DNA from: Brevundimonas viscosa
GTDB taxonomy: Bacteria > Pseudomonadota > Alphaproteobacteria > Caulobacterales > Caulobacteraceae
Assembly (NCBI RefSeq): GCF_900116065.1
Contig: NZ_FOZV01000011.1
Span: 1 to 50,086 of the forward strand
Direction: 5' to 3'
Length of the DNA: 50,086 nt
Part shown: positions 17,298-24,914 of the stretch, in pieces
How positions within the stretch are numbered: the stretch's first letter is position 1
Layout: each line of letters begins with the position of its first letter
The notes under the pieces: model-generated
The model's database searches: none
The model's input: only the letters and a program-made list of their open reading frames with translations
Told to the model about the DNA's origin: nothing
Translations under genes and position numbers: made by a program

Positions 17298-18182
17298 CTA
17301 CTGCACCGCCTCGACGTTCACGCCGCGCTCGGTCAGCAGCGCCGGAACGCCGTCCGGGCCGCCGACGGCGGCGGCGTTGACCACCACGAAGCTAGTCCCG
17401 GGCTCCGCCAGCAGGTCGATGATGCGATCGGCGAAGGCCCTGTTGCGCCCGCCGATCATCGCCCGGTGCAATGGCTCGCTGAGCTCCCGCAAACGCCCGG
17501 TCCCGAGTTCGCGGCTCCGGTCTGCATCGCCCTTCAGCCAGGCGGCCACCGCGGCGTCGAGTTCGGCCACGAGAGCTTCCGGGGCCGCCAGCCCGAACCG
17601 CAGAAGCGCGACCTGCTCCGCTTCGGGGCGGCCGGACAGGAAGGCGATGGCTTGTTCGGGCGCCTCGATCGAATGCACGGTCTTTCCGGCTGCACGGGCC
17701 TGGGCCACGAACAGCGGCCCCGGCGCCGCCTCGGGGCTGTAGCCGGCCATCAGATACCAGACGTTGGGCGCCCAGCTCGCGGCGAGCCATGGCCGCATGG
17801 TTCGGACCGTGGCGACCGGCACGCCGGAAGCCTCGGCCGTGGCGACGACGTTCGTCCATTCCGCCGGCGTCAGCAGGGCTTCCAGATTTCCGTCCGGCTG
17901 GAAGCCATGCGCCACGAGCTGACCGGCCAGGAATGGCGACGCCTCCGCGTCGCCTTCCACCCACAGCGCGTCGGCTGCATCGAAAGCGGTCTCCAGCGCC
18001 TCGCTCCACCAGTCTGTCTCGGGTCGGAGCATTGAGGGCGCGCCGAACAGGTAGATGGTGGAATCGGCGACGCGGGCGACCCAGAGGCGCGGGCCTGCCG
18101 CGGCGCCGGCCTCCTGTCCCGCCGCTGCGCCCGCCCAGAACAGTACGGCGGCGGCGAGGAGGAGGGCTCTCACACGGATCAT
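17298..18182 (-). CDS. TraB/GumN family protein, degenerate paralogue lacking the conserved His motifs
   Basis: A 294-residue protein with a signal peptide (MIRVRALLLAAAVLFWAGAA). It aligns throughout with its upstream neighbour (18216). Where that protein has STIYLFGTVHMLRP this one has STIYLFGAPSMLRP, and where the neighbour has VGAAHLAG this one has VNAAAVGG. The GxxH motifs considered metal-binding or catalytic in TraB/Tiki-type proteins are therefore both lost. A strong AGGAGG box lies 4-6 nt before ATG and the frame is intact, so it looks expressed. It is 33 nt after the intact paralogue in the same operon. Pseudoenzyme status is inferred. Confidence 0.87.
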   Translation of the reverse strand: MIRVRALLLAAAVLFWAGAAAGQEAGAAAGPRLWVARVADSTIYLFGAPSMLRPETDWWSEALETAFDAADALWVEGDAEASPFLAGQLVAHGFQPDGNLEALLTPAEWTNVVATAEASGVPVATVRTMRPWLAASWAPNVWYLMAGYSPEAAPGPLFVAQARAAGKTVHSIEAPEQAIAFLSGRPEAEQVALLRFGLAAPEALVAELDAAVAAWLKGDADRSRELGTGRLRELSEPLHRAMIGGRNRAFADRIIDLLAEPGTSFVVVNAAAVGGPDGVPALLTERGVNVEAVQ

Positions 18183-18215
18183 GTTCCCTCCTCCCGGGCG
18201 CCCAAGCCTGCCCGA

Positions 18216-19199
18216 TCAGGGGACTTCGTCAACCTCCACGCCGCGCTGCTCCAGCAGGCGCTGGACGCTGTCGTCGCCGGCGAGGTGGGCGGCGCCGACG
18301 GCGACGAAGGCCGTGCCCTCGCCCGCCAGCAGCTGCTGGATCTGCCCGGCCCAGTCGGCGTTCCGGCGCACCAGCAGGGCCTGGTAGATCTCCTCGCTCT
18401 CCTCGCGCATGTCGGCGACGCCCAGCTCCTCGATCACCGCGACGTCGCCGCGCGCCCAGGCCTCGACGAGGCGGTCCAGCTCGACGGGGGCGTCCTCGAA
18501 GGCGTCCAGGGTACTGGTCAGGAAGTCCATCTGGTCGGCCTCGGGAAAGCCGGCGAGGATGCGCACCTGCTTGTCGATGGTCTCGAAGCCCTTCACCGGC
18601 TTGCCCGCCGCCCCGGCGCGGGCCTTGAGGATCAGCTCCACCCCCGACTGCGGGTCGTAGCCGGCGCGCTGCAGCGGCGCGATCGACAGGGTCAGGGCGG
18701 CCAGCCAGGGCCGCAGGTTGTCCATGGCCATGGCGTTGGCGCCCATGGTGCGCGCGGCGTTGTCGAACAGGGTCAGCTCCCCGGACGACAGCTTCAGCGT
18801 CAGGCGCTGGGTCGGGTCGACGCCGTGCTGCTGGATCAGCGGCACGAGGGCGGCCTGGTCGTCGGGATTGGAGATCTCGAGCCACAGTTCGTCGGCCTCG
18901 GCGAAGGCCCGCTCGACCCGCTCCGAGCCCCAGGCCGTGGTCGGGCGCAGCATGTGCACGGTTCCGAACAGGTAGATGGTCGAGTCGGCGTCGCGCACGA
19001 CCCACAGGGCCGGCCCGGCCCCGTCGGCGCGCGGGATGCCCGGAAGCTCGGCGGCGGCCGGCGCGGACGCCGGAGTCTGGGCGAAGACCTGCGCCGGCTG
19101 GAAGGCGATGGCGGCGGCGAGGCCGAGGCCGAGTACGGCGCCCACGGCGGTGCGGGCGGCGTCGGCGGCGAGGCGGCGGAGGGGGCGAACGCGGTTCAT
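18216..19199 (-). CDS. TraB/GumN family protein (intact motifs)
   Basis: 327 residues with a long signal peptide ending about AQVFAQ. TraB/GumN fold signatures are ALWVVRDADSTIYLFGTVHM (first GxxH), DELWLEISNPDD, and near the C-terminus FVAVGAAHLAGDDSVQRLL (second GxxH). Related eukaryotic Tiki proteins are metalloproteases, but the bacterial role is unsettled. The location is periplasmic. It is the first of two tandem paralogues on the minus strand. Confidence 0.92.
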   Translation of the reverse strand: MNRVRPLRRLAADAARTAVGAVLGLGLAAAIAFQPAQVFAQTPASAPAAAELPGIPRADGAGPALWVVRDADSTIYLFGTVHMLRPTTAWGSERVERAFAEADELWLEISNPDDQAALVPLIQQHGVDPTQRLTLKLSSGELTLFDNAARTMGANAMAMDNLRPWLAALTLSIAPLQRAGYDPQSGVELILKARAGAAGKPVKGFETIDKQVRILAGFPEADQMDFLTSTLDAFEDAPVELDRLVEAWARGDVAVIEELGVADMREESEEIYQALLVRRNADWAGQIQQLLAGEGTAFVAVGAAHLAGDDSVQRLLEQRGVEVDEVP

Positions 19200-19231
19200 G
19201 GGCAGCTCCGGAGGCGAGATGGAATGGAAAG

Positions 19232-19879
19232 TCAGGCGAGGCCGCGCCGGGCGGCGACGCCGACGGAGGCGATGAGGTAGGCGGTCAGCAGGACCACATA
19301 GATGTCCCAGCCGGTCAGGGCGGGGGCCACGCCCAGCCGCTCGGCCACGGCCCAGAGAAACAGCACGCCCTGCCCCAGCCAGAAGGTGAGGGCGCCCGCC
19401 TCGACCACCGCGCGGCGGAACAGCTCGTCGACACGCCGGTACAGGGTGAGATTCAGGGCTGTGTGTGCGGCCAGCAGCAGACCCAGCAGGGCAAGCGCCG
19501 GTGCGGCCGCGACATCGACCATCGCGAGTAGCGGCGGCAGCATCACGATCACCCCCGAGAGGGCGAGGATGAGGGCCTGGAGGCGGGTGTCGCGAATCTC
19601 GTCCGGTCCGGCCTGGCCCTCGAGGTTCAGTGTCCGCGCCAGCAAGGCGGGGCTCAGACTGATCAGCGAGGTCGCCACGGCGGCGACGACCATGATCATG
19701 CCGACAAACACGGCCAGCAGGTCCGCCCAGCGGACCGGAAGGCCGTCGAAGGCGCCGGAAGCCGCGACGCGTTCGCCGACGAGGTAGCCGGCGACGCCGA
19801 GGCAGATGCCGACGAGAAGCAGGCCGAGGATCTTTCCGGCCTTGCGCGGCCGCGAGCTGAAGGGGGCGACACGAGCCAT
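19232..19879 (-). CDS. four- to six-helix integral membrane protein of an XRE-regulated operon
   Basis: 215 residues with several hydrophobic segments: about 17-35 (ILGLLLVGICLGVAGYLVG), 52-75 (DLLAVFVGMIMVVAAVA), 105-140 (two segments), 160-180 and 190-208. No catalytic motif is seen and I do not recognise a family. It is the last gene of a three-gene set, 2 nt after the small XRE regulator. This arrangement, a tiny Cro/CI-type regulator followed or preceded by DUF2178-like membrane proteins, is common in bacteria, and its physiological role is unclear. Confidence 0.75.
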   Translation of the reverse strand: MARVAPFSSRPRKAGKILGLLLVGICLGVAGYLVGERVAASGAFDGLPVRWADLLAVFVGMIMVVAAVATSLISLSPALLARTLNLEGQAGPDEIRDTRLQALILALSGVIVMLPPLLAMVDVAAAPALALLGLLLAAHTALNLTLYRRVDELFRRAVVEAGALTFWLGQGVLFLWAVAERLGVAPALTGWDIYVVLLTAYLIASVGVAARRGLA

Positions 19880-19881
19880 TC

Positions 19882-20076
19882 TCAGTCTCCTTCGGAGAAG
19901 ATGGATTCGATGGGCTGGCCGAAGACCCGGGCGATCTTGAAGGCTAGCGGCAGGGAGGGGTCGTAGCGCCCGGTCTCGAGCGCGTTGACGGTCTGGCGCG
20001 AGACGCCCAGCGCCTCGGCCAGGTGCGCCTGGCTCCAGTTGCGCTCGGCGCGCAGCACCTTGAGGCGATTGTTCAC
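19882..20076 (-). CDS. small XRE-family (Cro/CI-type) transcriptional regulator
   Basis: 64 residues, almost entirely one helix-turn-helix domain (RLKVLRAERNWSQAHLAEAL, then GVSRQTVNALETGRYDPS), ending IESIFSEGD. The YozG-like short form is typical of regulators encoded with membrane proteins. It lies between two membrane-protein genes on the same strand. The inverted repeat at 20558-20578 in front of the first gene is a good candidate autoregulatory operator. Confidence 0.93.
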   Translation of the reverse strand: MNNRLKVLRAERNWSQAHLAEALGVSRQTVNALETGRYDPSLPLAFKIARVFGQPIESIFSEGD

Positions 20077-20086
20077 GGGGCGCTCC

Positions 20087-20545
20087 TCACCGGCGCCGCC
20101 ACCACCACCACACCCAGGCGAGGGTGTAGCCGATCAGCATCAGCAGGAGCATGCCGAAGGCGCCGGTGGCCGCATAGGCTACCGGATCGCTCCGCCCCGC
20201 GAACCAGGCCGGGATCCGGACCGTCTCGGCCTGTGGCAGGGACGCCATGATGATGGCGACGCCGCCGACGGCGAGACCGGCGGAGCCGCCCCAGAACCAC
20301 GCCGTCTTGTGCGCCTCGCGCGCCGCCTCGTCGATGGCGCGCATCCAGCCGACCCCGACCGCGAGGGAGCCGAGCATGATCAGGATCGCGAACCCGCCCA
20401 TGACCCAGACGAGTGCGGCCTCGGGATCGACGCTGCCATGCGCCGCCAGAAAGCCGACGGCCCCGCCGGCGAGCACGAGCGCCAGGATCAGGCCGAGAAA
20501 GCCGAGGAAGGTGTAGAGGGCGACGCGCTTGAGACCTTGGGCCAT
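20087..20545 (-). CDS. four-helix integral membrane protein (DUF2178-like)
   Basis: 152 residues from ATG 20545; a TTG at 20575 would lie inside the inverted repeat and is less likely. Four hydrophobic segments are visible: about 8-32, 46-68, 87-102 and 126-146. A cytosolic loop (MRAIDEAAREAHKTAWFWGG) resembles the conserved Asp/Glu-rich loop of DUF2178-type proteins, and the C-terminus is WVWWWWRRR. It is the first gene of the operon with the XRE regulator and the 215-residue membrane protein. Function unknown. Confidence 0.8.
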   Translation of the reverse strand: MAQGLKRVALYTFLGFLGLILALVLAGGAVGFLAAHGSVDPEAALVWVMGGFAILIMLGSLAVGVGWMRAIDEAAREAHKTAWFWGGSAGLAVGGVAIIMASLPQAETVRIPAWFAGRSDPVAYAATGAFGMLLLMLIGYTLAWVWWWWRRR

Positions 20546-20557
20546 GGGAGGCAAACA

Positions 20558-20578
20558 TCCTTGTCCAAATGACAAGGA
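20558..20578. promoter_or_regulatory. inverted repeat operator in front of the XRE operon
   Basis: TCCTTGTC-CAAAT-GACAAGGA, a perfect 8-bp inverted repeat with a 5-nt spacer, ends 13 nt upstream of ATG 20545. It sits immediately downstream of the -10 of the proposed promoter, where bound protein would block transcription. Another CTTGTCC half-site is at 20615-20621. Confidence 0.6.
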
Positions 20579-20579
20579 C

Positions 20580-20609
20580 GCTTTACCCAGGCGCCCGGGA
20601 CGATGTCAA
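20580..20609 (-). promoter_or_regulatory. sigma-70-type promoter of the XRE/membrane operon
   Basis: On the minus strand a perfect TTGACA (-35, plus coordinates 20604-20609) is followed after 18 nt by TAAAGC (-10, 20580-20585). The operator repeat then lies at the expected start of transcription. The -35 is strong, the -10 weak. Confidence 0.5.
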
Positions 20610-20622
20610 GCGTGCTTGTCCA

Positions 20623-22038
20623 TCATTCGGCCGCGACGTCCTCGTCGAAGCCGATCAGCCGGTCGGCGGCGGGTTCGCCCCCGGGCAGGGGCACGGACTC
20701 GACATTGCGGAGGCTGCGGATCACCGCCGTGTGCTTACGGCTGACGTCAGAGACCTTGTTCTTGGCCTCGTCCAGCTTCTTGTCGACGGCGTGCAGGGCG
20801 TCGCCATAGCGTTCGAAGGCGGTCTTGACCTTGCCCAGCTCGGTCCACACCTCGCTCGACTTCTTCTGGATCTGCAGCGAGCGGAACCCGACCCGCAGGC
20901 TGTTGAGCAGGGCGGTCAGGTTGCTGGGCCCCGCCACCTCCACCCGGTACTTCGCCCGCAAGTCGGCGGCGAAGCCGTCGCGGCGCACGATCTCGGCGAA
21001 CAGCCCCTCGGTCGGCAAGTAGAGATAGGCGAAGTCCGTCGAGTGCGGCGGATGGATGTACTTTTCCGCCACCGACTTGGCCTGAGCCGCCACCGCCTTC
21101 TCCAGCGCCTTGCCGGCCAGTTCGACCGCCGCCGGGTCGGCCACCTCCTGCGCCGCCAGCAGGCGGGCGTAGTCCTCGTGCGGGAATTTGCAGTCGATCG
21201 GCAGCCACACCTGGCCCTGATCGTCGTGGCCCGGCAGGCGGACGGCGAAGTCGACCCTTTCCGGGCTGCGCGGGCGGATCGCCACCTGGGCGGCGTACTG
21301 CTCGGCGCTGAGAGTGTCCTCCAGCAGGGCGCCCAGCTGCACCTCGCCCCAGGTGCCGCGCGACTTTACATTGGTCAGCACCCGCTTCAGGTCGCCCACG
21401 CCGGTGGCGAGGGTCTGCATCTCGCCCAGCCCCTTCTGCACCGACTCCAGCCGGTCCGAGACCTGCTTGAAGCTGGCGTCCAGCCGCTGGTCGAGGGTCG
21501 ACTGCAGCTTCTCGTCGACCGTGGCGCGCATCTGCTCCAGCTTGGCCTCATTCTCCTTGCGCAGCTGCTCCATATTGGCGGTCAGCACCGTGCGAACCTT
21601 CTCCAGCTCCTCGCCCATGGCCTTGCGGCCCTCAGCCTGCTGCTGCTGCAAGGTCTCGACCAATTTCAGCACCGTCTGGTTGGTCTCGGACAGCCGCTTG
21701 TGCTGGCCGTCGGCGAGGTCGGTGCCGATCTTCTGCTGCAGCTCGGCGAAGCCGGTGAAATGAGTGGTCAGGTTGGCCGCCAGACCGCCGACGCGCTGGT
21801 CGAGGCTGTCGCTCAGGGCCTTCAGAGCCCCCTGCAGCTCCTGTCGCTGAGTGGCGGCGTTCTGCCCCGCCTCGCCGCGCAGGGCGGCCATCTCGCGGCT
21901 GAGCGCGGCCAGCAGCCTGTCGTCCTCCCCGGAGCGGGCGGCGCGGCGGGCGGCCTGCAGGGCCAGTCCCGAGACGACCACGGCCGCCGCGGCGGCGACC
22001 AGGGTGAGGACGGAAATCACGGGCAGGAGAGCGTTCAT
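20623..22038 (-). CDS. rmuC: DNA recombination protein RmuC
   Basis: A 471-residue protein with an N-terminal membrane anchor (MNALLPVISVLTLVAAAAAV), a long coiled-coil region (about 30-210, many Gln/Glu/Leu heptads such as ELEKVRTVLTANMEQLRKE), and the RmuC nuclease-like domain (GTWGEVQLGALLEDTLSAEQ, LPIDCKFPHEDYARLL, FAYLYLPTEGLFAEIVRRDG). It is thought to limit inversions between repeats. The frame is open to 22125 but ATG 22038 has GGAAC/GGAG just upstream and begins the membrane anchor. Confidence 0.92.
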   Translation of the reverse strand: MNALLPVISVLTLVAAAAAVVVSGLALQAARRAARSGEDDRLLAALSREMAALRGEAGQNAATQRQELQGALKALSDSLDQRVGGLAANLTTHFTGFAELQQKIGTDLADGQHKRLSETNQTVLKLVETLQQQQAEGRKAMGEELEKVRTVLTANMEQLRKENEAKLEQMRATVDEKLQSTLDQRLDASFKQVSDRLESVQKGLGEMQTLATGVGDLKRVLTNVKSRGTWGEVQLGALLEDTLSAEQYAAQVAIRPRSPERVDFAVRLPGHDDQGQVWLPIDCKFPHEDYARLLAAQEVADPAAVELAGKALEKAVAAQAKSVAEKYIHPPHSTDFAYLYLPTEGLFAEIVRRDGFAADLRAKYRVEVAGPSNLTALLNSLRVGFRSLQIQKKSSEVWTELGKVKTAFERYGDALHAVDKKLDEAKNKVSDVSRKHTAVIRSLRNVESVPLPGGEPAADRLIGFDEDVAAE

Positions 22039-22318
22039 GCTCCGTTCCTTACCGGGAGTCGGCTCGGGCCGCCACGCGGCAGACAAACGACAAGCCATCC
22101 GGCGTCCGCGAAAACTCGTGGACACGTCCGCACGCCTGCGGGGACTTCGTCATCGGGCCCTCATCGTTCACCACCGCAGGGCAGGCTACGTACCCGCTAC
22201 GTCAGTTCCGGACGCAGGCGGCGACTTCACGGAAGGAGGCGAATCGACCTTGTCGCGCATGTCGACGCTGTCGACCCGACATGTCGCGGTTATAGCGGCG
22301 GACGTATAGCGCTTGTCC

Positions 22319-22921
22319 TCACGCCGGCCGGCGCGCCCGCAGGGCCTGCACGATCGTCCCGTCGTCCAGCCAGTCCAGCTCTCCGCCTACCGGCACCCCC
22401 CGCGCCAGCGAGGTGATCTCCACCCCCGAGCCGGACAGGCGTTCGGCCAGGTAGTGGGCCGTGGTCTGGCCGTCGACGGTGGCGGGCAGGGCCAGCACCA
22501 CCTCCTTCGCCTCGCCGCCCTTCACCCGGCCGACCAGTTCGGCGACCCGCAGCGCGTCCGGCCCGACCCCGTCCAGCGCCGACAGCAGGCCGCCCAGCAC
22601 ATGATACTTGCCGCGGAAGGCCCCGGAACGCTCCATGGCCCACAGGGCGCCGGCCTCCTCGACCACGCAGATCAGGCCGTTGTCGCGCGATCCGTCCGAG
22701 CAGATCGAGCAGGGGTCGCGGGTGTCCGGCGCGCCGCAGACGCTGCACGAGGTCACCTTCTCCGCCGTCTCGGCCAGCGAGGCGGCCAGCGGGACCAGCA
22801 ACTGCTCGCGCTTCTTCAGCAGCGCCAGCGCCGCCCGGCGGGCCGAGCGCGGGCCCATGCCGGGCAGCTTGGCGAGCAGGCCGATCAGCCGCTCGATCTC
22901 GGGTCCGGCGGAGGCGGCCAC
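22319..22921 (-). CDS. recR: recombination mediator RecR
   Basis: A 200-residue protein with an N-terminal helix-hairpin-helix ([20 protein letters not shown]), a four-Cys zinc finger (Cys59, Cys62, Cys71, Cys74: [16 protein letters not shown]) and a Toprim domain ([18 protein letters not shown] onward). It loads RecA together with RecO/RecF at gaps. ybaB precedes it with 10 nt between them. Downstream (22258-22283) a CATGTCG/CGACATG inverted repeat may serve as its terminator. Confidence 0.97.
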   Translation of the reverse strand: MAASAGPEIERLIGLLAKLPGMGPRSARRAALALLKKREQLLVPLAASLAETAEKVTSCSVCGAPDTRDPCSICSDGSRDNGLICVVEEAGALWAMERSGAFRGKYHVLGGLLSALDGVGPDALRVAELVGRVKGGEAKEVVLALPATVDGQTTAHYLAERLSGSGVEITSLARGVPVGGELDWLDDGTIVQALRARRPA

Positions 22922-22931
22922 GCGCGCGTCG

Positions 22932-23261
22932 TCAGAACAGCTTGGGCATGCCGGGGATGTTCATCCCCGCCATCGGGCCGGCGGCCTCGCGCATCAGGGC
23001 GGCGTTGACCTCGTCCAGCTTGCGCTTGGCGTCGGCGTGGGCGGCGACGATCAGGTCGGCGAGGATCTCGCCCTCGCCGGGGACCATCAGGCTGTCGTCG
23101 ATGGTCACCGAGGTGATCTCGCCGGGCCCCTTCAGGGCGATCGAGACGAGGCCGCCGCCGGAGGTGCCGACAGCGCTGCTTTCGGCCATTTTCGCCTGGG
23201 CGTCCTGCAATCGTTGCTGCATCGCCTGGGCCTGCTGCATCAGGGCGTTGAGGTCTTTCAT
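22932..23261 (-). CDS. ybaB: YbaB/EbfC nucleoid-associated protein
   Basis: A 109-residue DNA-binding protein with the family pattern: [19 protein letters not shown] coiled-coil start, [20 protein letters not shown] central sheet, and [19 protein letters not shown] helix. The C-terminus [14 protein letters not shown] is typical of alphaproteobacteria. It is cotranscribed with recR. In related genomes ybaB-recR follow dnaX directly; here three other genes intervene. Confidence 0.95.
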   Translation of the reverse strand: MKDLNALMQQAQAMQQRLQDAQAKMAESSAVGTSGGGLVSIALKGPGEITSVTIDDSLMVPGEGEILADLIVAAHADAKRKLDEVNAALMREAAGPMAGMNIPGMPKLF

Positions 23262-23421
23262 GCGCCCTAGATAGGCCGTTCCCGGCGCGGGCGACAGGGG
23301 GGCTGCGTCGCAGCCGCCGGTCTATCTGCAACAGAATTTGTTCCAGTCGCTCTGGCGCGGCTCGGCGGACGCCCTAATTGATACCGCACTCGTTGCTGTT
23401 TCCATTCAGGAGGGTTCTTCC

Positions 23422-24036
23422 ATGGCTTTCGACGCGCTCACCGTCCGGGATCGACCGGTCGCCGATTCGGCCCTGGCCCAGCTGTTCACCGAGGCTCGTA
23501 CGCGCAACGGCTGGAGCGACCGGCCGGTGCCGGAGGCGCTGCTACGCCGGCTGTACGACCTGACGAAGTTCGGTCCGACGGCGGTGAACAACACCCCCGC
23601 CCGCTTCGTGTTCGTGACCTCCCCCGAGGCCAAGGCGCGGCTCGCGCCGCTGATGAGCGAGGGCAACCGGGCCAAGACCCTGCAGGCCCCGGTCAACGTC
23701 ATCATCGGCATGGACCTCGACTTCCCCGACGCCCTGCCGAAGCTGTTCCCGCACGCGCCCGGCGCCAGGGACTGGTTCGCCGACGAGGCCGCCCGGCGCG
23801 AGAGCGCCTTCCGCAACAGCTCGCTGCAGGGCGGCTACTTCCTCATCGCCGCCCGCGCGCTGGGCCTCGACGTCGGCCCCATGTCGGGCTTCGACCCGGT
23901 GGGCGTGAAGGCGGAGTTCTTCCCGAACTCGGCGGTGGAGCCGAACTTCATCGTCAACCTCGGCTACGGCACGGACGAGAACCTCTTCCCCCGATCGCCG
24001 CGTCTGAGCTTCGAAGAGGCGGCGGAGATCCTTTAG
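23422..24036 (+). CDS. rutE: malonic semialdehyde reductase / nitroreductase-family protein (RutE-like)
   Basis: A 204-residue FMN-dependent nitroreductase-fold protein ([20 protein letters not shown], then [73 protein letters not shown]). These features match RutE, which reduces malonic semialdehyde in uracil breakdown. No other rut gene is present, so a general aldehyde or enone reductase role is equally possible. AGGAGGG lies 7 nt before ATG 23422. Its stop overlaps the convergent cupin stop by four bases. It interrupts the usual dnaX-ybaB neighbourhood. Confidence 0.85.
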   Translation: MAFDALTVRDRPVADSALAQLFTEARTRNGWSDRPVPEALLRRLYDLTKFGPTAVNNTPARFVFVTSPEAKARLAPLMSEGNRAKTLQAPVNVIIGMDLDFPDALPKLFPHAPGARDWFADEAARRESAFRNSSLQGGYFLIAARALGLDVGPMSGFDPVGVKAEFFPNSAVEPNFIVNLGYGTDENLFPRSPRLSFEEAAEIL

Positions 24037-24428
24037 TCCGCGTCCAGATCCGTCTGGATCCACTCCGGCGAATGGTGGATGTCGATGGTCTGCAACCGGC
24101 CCGGGCCGAGATTCTCGAACCGGTGGGGCACGCCCGCCGGCCCGAACACGACCTCGCCGGCGCTCGCCTCCAGCGTCGCAGCGCCGACGAGGAAGCGGGC
24201 CCGACCCTCGATGATGATGAAGGTCTCGTCGTAGGGGTGGACGTGCAGCCTCGGCCCCGCGCCGACCACATCCGTTCCGTAGGCCAGCACGGTGTTCTGT
24301 CCGCCGAGAACCGCGCCGTTCAGGGACCCGCGCCACGGCCCCTCGGCGGCCGGGTCGAACAGGGGGGCCTTGGTGGCGGGCCGTCCATCGGGCTGAACCC
24401 TCGCAGGGTCGAAGTCTCTGCGCGCCAT
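24033..24428 (-). CDS. cupin-domain protein
   Basis: A 131-residue single-domain cupin. The metal-binding motif 1 is [20 protein letters not shown] (two His and a Glu), motif 2 is [20 protein letters not shown] chose ATG 24428, 9 nt after AGGAG, over ATG 24437, which lies directly on the box. Function unknown: small cupins of this kind can be dioxygenases, isomerases or sensors. Expressed from the same strand as dnaX, about 33 nt after the membrane-protein gene. Confidence 0.88.
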   Translation of the reverse strand: MARRDFDPARVQPDGRPATKAPLFDPAAEGPWRGSLNGAVLGGQNTVLAYGTDVVGAGPRLHVHPYDETFIIIEGRARFLVGAATLEASAGEVVFGPAGVPHRFENLGPGRLQTIDIHHSPEWIQTDLDAD

Positions 24429-24461
24429 TCTTTTCATCTCCTGGGGGACAGCCGTAACGCT

Positions 24462-24911
24462 TCAGGCAACCGGGTCGATGAGACGGGCGCCGGACTCCAG
24501 CATCTGCGCTTCTCTCCAGCGCAGCCAGGTCATCACGCCGACGACGCCCGCCCAGCCCAGCCAGAGCGATCCCAGCCACGCATCCAGTTCCCGGGGACTC
24601 CCCGGCCACAGCAGCCAGAGAAGGACGGGAAGCACCATCATCACAGCCATGAGCCAGAGGAGCGCCAGATAGGCGCCATCCGACAAGGGAGCTGATGGAA
24701 TTTTCTTCTCCCGCAGGGCGCTGTGGAGTCGACGGCGTTGCGCCTGACCGATCTGAGCCAGCGCAAGCAGCAGTCCGCCCGCAGCGAACAGCCCCGCCGT
24801 CTGCCAGAATCGGGTGAATGAGAGGGCCTGAACATAGAAGGCGGAGCCCAGAAGGAGCAGTCCAACACCGGTGAAGATGACGCTGCGTCTTGAGAAGGCC
24901 GGGACCGCCAA
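24462..24911 (-). CDS. small integral membrane protein, unknown
   Basis: 149 residues with four hydrophobic stretches: about 10-28, 35-54, 79-101 and 110-128. A basic loop lies in the middle (QRRRLHSALREKKIPSA). The only start available near the dnaX stop is TTG 24911, three bases after it, with GAGG nearby, so translation is probably coupled to dnaX. I do not recognise a family. The base composition looks somewhat less GC-rich than the neighbours, which would fit a later insertion. Confidence 0.65.
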   Translation of the reverse strand: MAVPAFSRRSVIFTGVGLLLLGSAFYVQALSFTRFWQTAGLFAAGGLLLALAQIGQAQRRRLHSALREKKIPSAPLSDGAYLALLWLMAVMMVLPVLLWLLWPGSPRELDAWLGSLWLGWAGVVGVMTWLRWREAQMLESGARLIDPVA

Positions 24912-24914
24912 CCC

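Noticed and set aside
22233..22309. Near-perfect AAGGAGG followed by a 16- to 19-codon open frame (MSTLSTRHVAVIAADV) on the plus strand between rmuC and recR
   Set aside because: It is too short to judge, the spacing to the first usable start is 10 nt or more, and the region contains an inverted repeat that is better explained as a recR terminator.
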